Shown in pieces: positions 53,601-61,965 of a stretch of DNA of 64,000 nt (position 1 is its first letter; the number at the start of each line of letters is the position of its first letter). The position numbers and the translations under genes were made by a program. The stretch spans positions 1 to 64,000 of the forward strand of contig CANJNE010000002.1 in NCBI GenBank assembly GCA_947475275.1. The letters are read 5' to 3'. Below the pieces are notes generated by a model. The model ran no database searches and was not told the DNA's origin. It worked only from the letters and a program-made list of their open reading frames with translations. The stretch comes from Flavobacteriales bacterium. Lineage in GTDB: Bacteria > Bacteroidota > Bacteroidia > Flavobacteriales_D > Crocinitomicaceae.

Positions 53601-54937
53601 TATTAGATAACAACCTATCTGACACTCTTGTCGATGCGGGATTATTCGCTGGAGGTGTTTATCAGTTGTACATTCAAGCTGTTTGTGGTAATGATACTTC
53701 ATCATATATTGGACCATTTACTGTTACTATGCCATTAACAAATGATGTAGTATGTGGTGCAGAACTTATTCCGGTTGATGGAACTTCGTATATTTTTAGT
53801 AATAATGGCGCAACGGTGGATGCTGGAGAAAACCTTATTGCACCACCAACTACTGGGGCACAAACAACTACAGGATGGATTAATTCAACTTTGAACAATA
53901 CGGTTTGGTATAAATTTGTCGCACCAGCTTCAGGAAATGTTAGAATCAACAATACAGCTATTAATTATGCAGGACAAGCAGCAGTATATGAAACGACATC
54001 ATGTATAGACTACAATTTGTTCTCACTAAATTCTGCGAATGATAATGCAATTGGAGGAACAAGTGTTGCTCCGAATTGGGTTGTTTGTGGTTTAACACCT
54101 GGAGATACCGTTTATTTAATGGTTGATGGAAGTACAGCAACAACGGGAAATTATGCAGTTTCAATAACAGCAATTAACCTTAACGCAGGATCTTTCGGCA
54201 ATCTTTTAGAAATATGTTCAGGTGATACCGTGAATTTATTCAATGGAATTACAGGATATGATAATGGTGGTGCTTGGTCCGCTGAGTTACCTTCGGCTGG
54301 AACTGGAATCTCTGATAGTTTATTTGCATCAGCCGGATTAGCATACCAAGTATTTAATTTTGAATACCGTTTAACAGATGGTTGTGCTTATGATTCAATC
54401 GTTTCACAAGTTAAAGTTTATGGTCCATCTTCTGCTGGAAATGACGGAACGATTACTGTTTGTAAAAATGAACCATATGACTTACTTTCTGGACTTTCTG
54501 GAAATGTAGATGTCGGTGGAACATGGTATGACCCAAGTAACAATGTGCTTCCTGATTCTTGGTTAACCGCTGGAAATATTCCGGGGCAATTCAATTATGA
54601 TTATGTTACAGGAAATGGAATTTGCCCGAATGACACTTCTAACGTTTTAGTAACCGTTAACGCAGGGTGTAATTATCTCGACTTTGAAGATCTTGTAATG
54701 AATGGAATTTCAGTATATCCAAATCCTACAAACGGAGAATTGTTTATAAACTCTCAAGAAAAAATCAATGCTAATATTACAGTTAAAGACGTTAATGGAA
54801 GATTAATTTCAATTGAAAATAATACTGAATTATTCAAACCGAAAGCAATCAATCTTGCTTCATTTGAATCTGGTATTTACTTTATTGAATTAACATACTC
54901 GAATCAAACCAAAACATTCCGTGTAATTCTTAATTAA
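50630..54937 (+). CDS. Large secreted protein (1435 aa) with beta-helix-like region, FnIII-like domains and T9SS type A sorting domain
   Basis: Signal peptide MKKTYQIIQLTCLLLVSSLFFNLASAQ; FnIII-like CPQPTSLTVVDALTDQATISWTVVGSETSWQIEYG; C-terminal ISVYPNPTNGELFI...GIYFIELTYSNQTKTFRVILN. Confidence 0.9.
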   Translation: MKKTYQIIQLTCLLLVSSLFFNLASAQNVSLTASGGTATGSYFTMSDAFAAINSGTHQGNIVISVNGNTSEPNAPVYLGASGVSTAIFTSVTIKPTVLAVISGTPNAGSAVINFNGSDNVTIDGSIAVGGTTRDLTIQNNNLGTILNTAVVRVIGQTVAGTGLEANNFTLKNNIIIGSTSGNNGYSGNTNTTSYGVYAGSNSLTTMSATTAGANYDNMTIQNNEVKRAYIGINVYGGAAPNQNDNLIIRGNTIGSSTQADYIGFKGINAYQNVTALIEANSILNIRATTSINVAGIEIGGTASNAVTVTRNRLESLYSESASGWGCYGINLVGGINHIVVNNVITDIRTTNYSATSTTYNALGIRMTTGTGHKIYYNTVNIFGDYTSTSWTTAASAALCVTSTAVTGLDIRNNIFNNTMTSNATTKEFHAIWFPASYNFSNALLNYNYYGIPSDGIHYVGKVGTTAATGNYVDLPSWQLISQVGNATNDIESEPVTNTVAPFVSNFNLTIPAATVTTIESAGIEIPSLGVPNIDHVLTNRPLAPGFAPDMGAYEFAGFIITCPQPTSLTVVDALTDQATISWTVVGSETSWQIEYGITGFTQGTGTSAVVSTNPTTITGLTPNSFYQFYVRGICSPGDSSLWTGPISFNTFNQGEFIEWDNTCPSSDFVDISASGTLYTLGDDDEAPLTLPFPILYQNTQYTNATLGNNGAIILGTSAAQVGFSNLAITATTATGLYPFWDDMGGAGPGVWVDEIGVAPNRKYIVQWNKEHLSAAGNALNFELIIEEGTNEIYYVYEDVDAGNATYNNGASATIGIAGNNQDLEVSFNNANYLTNNSCVHFYYTDCPKPNNLTTAYIFADEAAFTWNPGLSGEANWTVIYGPAGFDPLTGGTTLTTTNPSITLLGLTQLTDYDMYVFADCDVTLQSDPVFVNFQTLPFCSNPSAMLNNVAVDSIFSTWSWTQSYPTSPISSFNLTYGMTGFDLYTQGTELVLDNNLSDTLVDAGLFAGGVYQLYIQAVCGNDTSSYIGPFTVTMPLTNDVVCGAELIPVDGTSYIFSNNGATVDAGENLIAPPTTGAQTTTGWINSTLNNTVWYKFVAPASGNVRINNTAINYAGQAAVYETTSCIDYNLFSLNSANDNAIGGTSVAPNWVVCGLTPGDTVYLMVDGSTATTGNYAVSITAINLNAGSFGNLLEICSGDTVNLFNGITGYDNGGAWSAELPSAGTGISDSLFASAGLAYQVFNFEYRLTDGCAYDSIVSQVKVYGPSSAGNDGTITVCKNEPYDLLSGLSGNVDVGGTWYDPSNNVLPDSWLTAGNIPGQFNYDYVTGNGICPNDTSNVLVTVNAGCNYLDFEDLVMNGISVYPNPTNGELFINSQEKINANITVKDVNGRLISIENNTELFKPKAINLASFESGIYFIELTYSNQTKTFRVILN
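53741..54934 (+). repeat. Shared C-terminal module, copy 1
   Basis: NDVVCGAE...GWINSTLNNTVWYKFVAP...LEICSGDTVNLFNGITGYDNGG...PSSAGNDGTITVCKNE...GQFNYDYVTGNGICPNDTSNVLVTV. Confidence 0.85.
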
Positions 54938-54978
54938 ATAGAAAAATGAAGTTGCATTTAAATAAAAAAAGTAGCGTT

Positions 54979-57900
54979 ATGAAATATACTTTCGCAATTA
55001 TCGCAGCAATTCTTACCCTAAATACAGGGTATTTTGCGCAAACGACAATAACAACAACCCACACCAACAACAATGGTAATGGCTCTGTGACCTTTAATGT
55101 TCAAAACACCAATGCATTTGACATAATTTTAACTGGAGTTCAGTGTCATCTTGGGACTACAGCAACCAATAACGTAGAATTGTTATATAGAACAACGCCG
55201 TTTGTAGATTTAGCAGCTCCGTGGGATTTTGGAACCGTAGGTGCAGGTCAGAATGGATGGATTTCTGCTGGAACAGGCGTTGTAAGTAATTCTAATACTG
55301 CAAATGGGATTGTTCCTGCCTTAACTGGACTTTTCTTAATCATTCCTGCTGGACAAACCTACCAATTTGGTTTTTCGGGTAATACAATTCAATACATGAC
55401 ACTTACGGCTGGTGCAGGAACCAATACCTTCTCATCAGGAGGTGTGAATATTCTCACAGGAGATGGTATATCTTGGGGTGGAACAATCTATCCAGCGACA
55501 CCAGCCAACTATCCTAGAGGCTTTATTGGAGGTATTACATTTATTCCAGGTGTAGCATGTTCAGGAACACCAACAGCAGGAACTACAGCAGCTAGTGCTA
55601 ATCCTGTTTGCCCATCTGTAGGAACTACATTATCTCTTACTGGTGCAACAATGGGAACAGGTTTGACATATCAATGGCAATCATCTTCAGATGGTATTAC
55701 TTACAATAATATTTCTGGTGCAAATTCTTCCACTTATATTGCCACACAAACTTCCAACACCTATTACCAATGTATTTTAACATGTTCTGGTAACTCCTCT
55801 ACCTCTACACCTCTTTTAGTTACAACAAATACATTTGCAAACTGCTATTGCAATAGCAGTGCAACAAGTACCGGTGACGAAGAAATTTTGGGTGTCTCAA
55901 TTGGTACTTTAAACAATACTTCAACATGTGCTACCACAGGAGGCCCTGGATCAGTTTTGAATATGTATTCCAATTATACGGCAACTGTTGCAGCACCAAT
56001 TCTCGCTGCTACTGCAGCATATCCTTTTACGGTTAACATTGGTACCTGCGGAGGAAACTTTAACAACATGACTAAAATATTTATTGATTATAATCAAAAT
56101 GGGTTGTTTACTGATCCAGGAGAAGAGGTATATGTAACTCCAGTGGCTATAACAGGACCAAATAATGTAACAGGTTCTATTACCATACCCACATCTGCTT
56201 CTATTGGTATTACAAGAATGAGGATAGTTAATGTTGAAACTACCTTGGCAACATCAATAACACCTTGCGGAACCTATACTTGGGGAGAAACGGAAGACTA
56301 TTTTATTAACATTGCACCTGCTCCTACGTGTCCACAACCTACTAACCTTTCCCTCGTTACAGCCAGTTTAACAACTGCAGAATTGCAATGGACAGCAGGT
56401 GGAAGTGAGACCCAATGGCAAATCGAATATGGTCTTCAAGGGTTTACCCCAGGAACAGGAACCATTGTTTTAACAAATACAAATCCAACAATTTTAGCAG
56501 GATTGACATCAAATAGCTTTTATCAAGCATACGTAAGAGGAATTTGTGGTCCTGGAGACACTTCTTATTGGGCAGGTACAATAAATTGGAATACCTACAA
56601 TCAACCTCAATATATGGACTATGACACAGAATGCCCATCAACTGGATTTATTGATATCTCATCAAATGGAACAAACCTTAACTTAACTGATGATTCTGAA
56701 GCTGGAGTCACGTTACCGTTCACATTTTTATATCAAGGCACATTAGTGAATAATGTTACTGTTGGTAATAACGGCGGTATTATTTTAGGAACTTTAACTG
56801 GTCAAGTAAATTATACTATGGCTCCAGGCACAGGTTTATATCCTTATGTTCAAGACATGAACACTCCATATGGTGGCGTATACTATCAAACCATAGGAAC
56901 TGCACCAAACAGATTATTTGTTGTTCAATGGGATGATCTTGCGCATTACTTTTCAACTTTAGGTACAGATGGGACAACTTTCGAAGTTATCATTGAAGAA
57001 GCAACTAATGAAATCTATTACGTTTATGAGGATGTTATTCATGACAATGCTGCCTATGATTATGGATTAGATGCTGAAATTGGGGTAAGCGGTCCCAATC
57101 AAAATTTAAACGTTTCGATGAATAGCGTTTCGTATTTACAAAACAATTCATGCGCACACTTCTATTATACTGATTGTCCAAAACCTACAAACTTCACCAT
57201 TTCTTTTGTGACTCCTGAAGAAGTTGCATTTACCTGGTCAGCCGGACTTGCTGCTGAAACAAATTGGACTATTGTCTATGGAACAGCAGGTTTTGACCCG
57301 GCAACAAGCGGATCAACCATAACTACTACAACCAATAGTGCCAATATTTTAGGTCTAAATCAAAATACAGAATACGACTTCTATATTTTCGCAGATTGTT
57401 CACCTACGATTCAAAGTTTAGGACTTTTGGGAACTGTTCTTACTCCACCTTGGTGCGCTAATCCAACAGCGATGATAAACAATACTGCTGTTGATTCAAT
57501 TTTCAGTTCGTGGAACTGGACACAATATTCTCCTTTATATCAAGTAACTGGTTTTAACATTGCCTATGGAATGTCAGGATATGACCCATATACACAAGGT
57601 ACAGAAATATTGGTTGACAACAATTTCAATGACACTGTTGTAGACGCAAACTTATTAGGAGGTGGTGTATATGAGGTATACCTGCAAGCAGTTTGTGGAG
57701 TTGACACATCACAGTATGTTGGTCCTTTTCTTATCACTATGCCTTTATCAAACGATACCGTATGTGGAGCTGAAATGTTAGTTGCTGACGGAACATTATA
57801 CACTTTCAACAATGCTGGGGCAACAGTTCAAGCGAATGAATCATCTATCGCTCCTCCTGCAACAGGGGCACAAACAAATGATGGCTGGATTAATTCAACA

Positions 57901-58953
57901 CTCAACAATACAACTTGGTTTACCTTTATAGCGCCTTCTTCAGGAAATGTGCGGGTAAACAATACAGCAATTAACTATGCAGGTCAGGCTGCAGTCTATG
58001 AATCTTTAGGATGTAGTGATTTTGGTTTGTTTACCTTGGTGGCTGCAAATGACAACTCTATTGTTGGAAGCAGCAATGCTCCAAATTTCACAGCATGTGG
58101 ATTAACTCCGGGAGACACCGTTTACCTTATGATTGATGGAAATACAGCTACAACAGGTAATTATTCAATTTCGATTACGCCTATCATCCTTGAAGCTGGA
58201 ACATACACAGGATTGATTAATGTTTGTACAGGTGATACCGTTAACCTTTTCAATGGTGTAACCGGATATGATAATGGAGGAGTTTGGACTGCTCAACTTG
58301 CATCCGCTGGAACGGGAATTCATAGTGACAGTTTATTTGCTTCTGCTGGTCTTGCATACCAAACATTCAATTTTGAATACCGCTTGACAGATGGTTGCGC
58401 ATACGATTCTTTAGTAACACAAGTTAAAATATATCCTCCATCTTCTGCAGGAGGTGATGGAACTTTAACAGTATGTAAGAACGAACCTGTAGACTTATTA
58501 GCTGGATTAACCGGTAATGTTGACTTTGGTGGAACATGGTATAACCCAAGTAATCAACCATTAACGAATTCAGAAATTATCGCTAGTAATATCCCAGGGC
58601 AATTCAATTACGATTATATAACAGGAAATGGTGTTTGTCCAGATGACACAGCTAATGTATTGGTTACTGTTGATGCTTCATGTAATTATTTGAATTTAAA
58701 TGAAAATAATCACACTGATATGAGTGTGTATCCAAATCCTACAAGTGGGGTTCTATTCTTAGAATCTTCTATTGTTGGTAACTTTAATATTAGGGTTACA
58801 GACATTGAAGGTAGAAAAATTTACGAAGCTGTTGATGCAATTAAAGCTAATGGCATTTCGGAAATAAACCTTTCAAAGGTTGTAACTGGAGTATACTTTA
58901 TTACTGTTTACAATGATGATTTTGAAAAATTATTCAGAGTTGTAAAGCAATAA
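54979..58953 (+). CDS. Large secreted protein with GEVED and FnIII-like domains and T9SS type A sorting domain
   Basis: Signal peptide MKYTFAIIAAILTLNTGYFAQ (start 54979 preferred over 54946); GEVED FIDYNQNGLFTDPGEEVYVT; C-terminal MSVYPNPTSGVLFLES...GVYFITVYNDDFEKLFRVVKQ. Confidence 0.9.
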   Translation: MKYTFAIIAAILTLNTGYFAQTTITTTHTNNNGNGSVTFNVQNTNAFDIILTGVQCHLGTTATNNVELLYRTTPFVDLAAPWDFGTVGAGQNGWISAGTGVVSNSNTANGIVPALTGLFLIIPAGQTYQFGFSGNTIQYMTLTAGAGTNTFSSGGVNILTGDGISWGGTIYPATPANYPRGFIGGITFIPGVACSGTPTAGTTAASANPVCPSVGTTLSLTGATMGTGLTYQWQSSSDGITYNNISGANSSTYIATQTSNTYYQCILTCSGNSSTSTPLLVTTNTFANCYCNSSATSTGDEEILGVSIGTLNNTSTCATTGGPGSVLNMYSNYTATVAAPILAATAAYPFTVNIGTCGGNFNNMTKIFIDYNQNGLFTDPGEEVYVTPVAITGPNNVTGSITIPTSASIGITRMRIVNVETTLATSITPCGTYTWGETEDYFINIAPAPTCPQPTNLSLVTASLTTAELQWTAGGSETQWQIEYGLQGFTPGTGTIVLTNTNPTILAGLTSNSFYQAYVRGICGPGDTSYWAGTINWNTYNQPQYMDYDTECPSTGFIDISSNGTNLNLTDDSEAGVTLPFTFLYQGTLVNNVTVGNNGGIILGTLTGQVNYTMAPGTGLYPYVQDMNTPYGGVYYQTIGTAPNRLFVVQWDDLAHYFSTLGTDGTTFEVIIEEATNEIYYVYEDVIHDNAAYDYGLDAEIGVSGPNQNLNVSMNSVSYLQNNSCAHFYYTDCPKPTNFTISFVTPEEVAFTWSAGLAAETNWTIVYGTAGFDPATSGSTITTTTNSANILGLNQNTEYDFYIFADCSPTIQSLGLLGTVLTPPWCANPTAMINNTAVDSIFSSWNWTQYSPLYQVTGFNIAYGMSGYDPYTQGTEILVDNNFNDTVVDANLLGGGVYEVYLQAVCGVDTSQYVGPFLITMPLSNDTVCGAEMLVADGTLYTFNNAGATVQANESSIAPPATGAQTNDGWINSTLNNTTWFTFIAPSSGNVRVNNTAINYAGQAAVYESLGCSDFGLFTLVAANDNSIVGSSNAPNFTACGLTPGDTVYLMIDGNTATTGNYSISITPIILEAGTYTGLINVCTGDTVNLFNGVTGYDNGGVWTAQLASAGTGIHSDSLFASAGLAYQTFNFEYRLTDGCAYDSLVTQVKIYPPSSAGGDGTLTVCKNEPVDLLAGLTGNVDFGGTWYNPSNQPLTNSEIIASNIPGQFNYDYITGNGVCPDDTANVLVTVDASCNYLNLNENNHTDMSVYPNPTSGVLFLESSIVGNFNIRVTDIEGRKIYEAVDAIKANGISEINLSKVVTGVYFITVYNDDFEKLFRVVKQ
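57751..58950 (+). repeat. Shared C-terminal module, copy 2
   Basis: NDTVCGAE...GWINSTLNNTTWFTFIAP...INVCTGDTVNLFNGVTGYDNGG...PSSAGGDGTLTVCKNE...GQFNYDYITGNGVCPDDTANVLVTV. Confidence 0.85.
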
Positions 58954-58976
58954 GAATAATCTAGAAAATTTACTAC

Positions 58977-59001
58977 AAAAGCTGCCCGAAAGGCGGCTTT
59001 T
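58977..59001 (+). terminator. Rho-independent terminator-like hairpin
   Basis: AAAAGCTGCC-CGAAA-GGCGGCTTTT downstream of the stop at 58953. Confidence 0.8.
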
Positions 59002-59113
59002 GTGCTATAAATATGATTAAAATTAACAAACGTTTATCTATTTTTTAACGTTGTATATTTAATTCATTTATCACAATCATTATTATTTGTAAATTGCAAA
59101 AATTTTAAAAACT

Positions 59114-61333
59114 ATGAATAAATTACTACTTATCTTATTCGGGGGAATTATGTCGTATAGTGCTGCATATGGACAATGTACTTTCAACAACTCTCAATAT
59201 GGTTCTGCAACGGCACCAACCGTAACTGGGCAAACTACAACAGTTTCTGGATGCAATTATTTACTTGAGTTTTCACCTATCAGCAGCATGCTTGCATCAA
59301 CGGTGTACTCATTCGATATTAATGTTCCTGGATATGTGACAGTTTTTGATGCATCTTTCACCCCTATTGCATTTGGAAATACCCCTTTTCAGTTTACACC
59401 ACCAGCTGACGGCACCTATAATGTACAATGGAATGGCCTTGGTTGTGCAACAGACTTCAATTGCTATACAACTTCTGTTACGTGCGTTGGGCCTGCATCA
59501 CCTTGTGTTAATCCTGCCCAAGGTGGAACAACTCAAGCAACGGTTCAGTCGGCTTGCCCTGGGCAATCATTTCAGCTTACGCTAAACGGCGTATCAACTG
59601 GTTCTGGATTAACTTATCAATGGGAATCTTCCGCGGATGGTGTTACATATTCTACAATCCCAGGGGCAACAAGTTCTAATTGTACAACATCACAAACGGC
59701 ATTAACTTATTATAGATGTGCGGTAACTTGTTCAGGTGGTACAACAGTTTATTCTACTCCGCTTATTTTAAATGTTGGAGATTGCATTATTATGGGCAAT
59801 GGTTCAACAACAACTTGTAGCGGAATTTTCTATGATGCAGGAGGAAGTAGTTCTAATTATTCGAATGCGGAGAACTATACTTATACGATTTATCCGGGGA
59901 CACCTGGATCTTTGATAAATGTTAATTTTTCATCCTTTCAATTGGAAACATGCTGTGATAATTTAACCATATACAATGGAAACAGCGCTGCTGCACCAAT
60001 AATAGGAAGTTTTACAAGCAATCCAGGAAGCATTACTTCAACGGCCACTGACGGAAGTTTAACTTTTGTGTTTTATTCTGATTTCTCAGTAGTTTATTCA
60101 GGATGGGAGGCAACAGTTTCATGTCTAGTTCCTCCTTCTAATGATGATGTTTGTTCTGCGTTATCTATTCAAGTAGATGGCACAGTAAACAATTATAATA
60201 ATGGTGGTGCAAATACTGAAGTTGGTGAAAATACCATCGCACCTCCAAATACTGGTGATAACACTACTGATGGATGGGGAGAATCAACAATTTCTGCATC
60301 TGTTTGGTTTAAATTCAATGCACCATCAACAGGTAATGTTACTATCAACTGTACAGATATTGAATTTGATGGACAAGTAGCTGTCTATGACGTATCAAAC
60401 TGTTCTGACTTCAATACATTTAACTTAATTGGAGCCAACGACAATTCAATGATCTCCGCATCTACATCCCCTAATTTCACAATTTGTGGTTTAACACCAG
60501 GTGCAGAATATTATCTCATGTATGACTCAAGAAATAACCTTTCTACAGGAGCATTTTCACTTCAACTATCACCATTAACAGTAGACGCTGGTTCACAAAG
60601 TAATTTACTAGAAATTTGCTCTGGAGATACTGTTGATTTATTCAATGGTATTACAGGAAATGATTTAGGAGGGTCTTGGTATGAAGTACAGCCAACAGTT
60701 AACTTAAATAATAATATTTTCAACTCAACAGGATTAGCATACCAAGTATTCAATTTTGAATATGTTGTAGTAAATGGTTGTGCAACAGACACTTCTAATG
60801 CTCAAGTTCAAATTTTCGGCCCTTCAAGCGCTGGTGAGGATGGGACATTGCAAGCATGTACCAATTCAAGTTTTAACCTACTTGAAGGCCTTGCGGGAAC
60901 GGTAGATTTAGGAGGGACATGGTACAATCCAAGCAACCAACCAATTGTTGGAAATACTGTTTCAGCGGGTAATATTCCAGGTCAATTCAATTATGATTAC
61001 ATTACAAGTAATGGAATTTGCCCTAACGATACTGCGAATGTTCTTGTTACATTGGTAAATTGCCCTGCGGGAATTGAAGAATTGAATGTTATTGACATTA
61101 CATTATTCCCTAACCCAACAGATGGAAATATATTCATTTCAACTCAAGCCCCTTCGACTGCAATTAAATATCAAATTACGGATATGAATGGTCAATTGGT
61201 AATGGAATCTGAAGCTATTTTGGAAGCTAATAAAAATTTGAAAATTGAATTAACATCGATGGTTAATGGTATTTATTTCATTTCGATTAATTCAACAGAC
61301 TGGAATAAAACCATGAGATTTATTAAACAGTAA
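59114..61333 (+). CDS. Secreted protein with Ig-like and CUB-like domains and T9SS type A sorting domain
   Basis: Signal peptide; CUB-like SSFQLETCCDNLTIYNGNSAAAPIIGSFTSNPGSITSTATDGSLTFVFYSDFSVVYSGWEATVSC; C-terminal ITLFPNPTDGNIFIST...GIYFISINSTDWNKTMRFIKQ. Confidence 0.9.
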   Translation: MNKLLLILFGGIMSYSAAYGQCTFNNSQYGSATAPTVTGQTTTVSGCNYLLEFSPISSMLASTVYSFDINVPGYVTVFDASFTPIAFGNTPFQFTPPADGTYNVQWNGLGCATDFNCYTTSVTCVGPASPCVNPAQGGTTQATVQSACPGQSFQLTLNGVSTGSGLTYQWESSADGVTYSTIPGATSSNCTTSQTALTYYRCAVTCSGGTTVYSTPLILNVGDCIIMGNGSTTTCSGIFYDAGGSSSNYSNAENYTYTIYPGTPGSLINVNFSSFQLETCCDNLTIYNGNSAAAPIIGSFTSNPGSITSTATDGSLTFVFYSDFSVVYSGWEATVSCLVPPSNDDVCSALSIQVDGTVNNYNNGGANTEVGENTIAPPNTGDNTTDGWGESTISASVWFKFNAPSTGNVTINCTDIEFDGQVAVYDVSNCSDFNTFNLIGANDNSMISASTSPNFTICGLTPGAEYYLMYDSRNNLSTGAFSLQLSPLTVDAGSQSNLLEICSGDTVDLFNGITGNDLGGSWYEVQPTVNLNNNIFNSTGLAYQVFNFEYVVVNGCATDTSNAQVQIFGPSSAGEDGTLQACTNSSFNLLEGLAGTVDLGGTWYNPSNQPIVGNTVSAGNIPGQFNYDYITSNGICPNDTANVLVTLVNCPAGIEELNVIDITLFPNPTDGNIFISTQAPSTAIKYQITDMNGQLVMESEAILEANKNLKIELTSMVNGIYFISINSTDWNKTMRFIKQ
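60140..61330 (+). repeat. Shared C-terminal module, copy 3 (most diverged)
   Basis: NDDVCSAL...GWGESTISASVWFKFNAP...LEICSGDTVDLFNGITGNDLGG...PSSAGEDGTLQACTNS...GQFNYDYITSNGICPNDTANVLVTL. Confidence 0.85.
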
Positions 61334-61351
61334 TATTTCTAGAATTAATTT

Positions 61352-61381
61352 AAAATGGGGTCTTCGGATCCCATTTTTTTT
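61352..61381 (+). terminator. Rho-independent terminator with UUCG tetraloop
   Basis: AAAATGGGGTC-TTCG-GATCCCATTTTTTTT after the stop at 61333. Confidence 0.9.
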
Positions 61382-61439
61382 GCTTTTAACTAAATGATTA
61401 TTGTGAACTTAGTATATTCGTATTAAATCAATTTCAGTT

Positions 61440-61964
61440 ATGCTAGCTCCTTTCAATTTAAAGCAATGGATCGATGAAAATAGAGACATTCTCAAACCAC
61501 CAATTGGCAATAAGAATCTTTATAAAGAGGCTGGTGATTTTATAGTAATGGTAGTCGGTGGACCCAATTCAAGAAAGGATTACCATTACAATGAAAGCGA
61601 AGAACTATTTTATCAGATTGAAGGGGATATTTGCGTTCGCATTCAGGAAAATGGTAATGCGAGGGACATCCATATCAAAGAGGGTGAAATGTTTCTTTTA
61701 CCTGCAAAAACTCCTCATTCTCCTATGCGAGGACCAAACACAGTTGGTTTAGTAATTGAACGTGTGCGAAGGGGTACCGATTTAATTGATGGCCTACATT
61801 GGTATTGTGAAAAGTGTAATTACCCTTTGAAACAATATGAATTCAAATTGGAAAATATCGAAAAAGATTTTCTTCCAAGATTTAAAGAATTTTATACTTC
61901 ATTAGAAATGAGAACTTGTCAAAAGTGTTCTCATGTAATGGAAGCAGATGAGCGTTTTGTATAG
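61440..61964 (+). CDS. 3-hydroxyanthranilate 3,4-dioxygenase
   Basis: FNLKQWIDENRDILKPPIGNK, VVGGPNSRKDYHYNESEELFYQIEGD, C-terminal CEKCNYPL...CQKCSHVM metal-binding cysteine pairs. Confidence 0.93.
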   Translation: MLAPFNLKQWIDENRDILKPPIGNKNLYKEAGDFIVMVVGGPNSRKDYHYNESEELFYQIEGDICVRIQENGNARDIHIKEGEMFLLPAKTPHSPMRGPNTVGLVIERVRRGTDLIDGLHWYCEKCNYPLKQYEFKLENIEKDFLPRFKEFYTSLEMRTCQKCSHVMEADERFV

Positions 61965-61965
61965 C

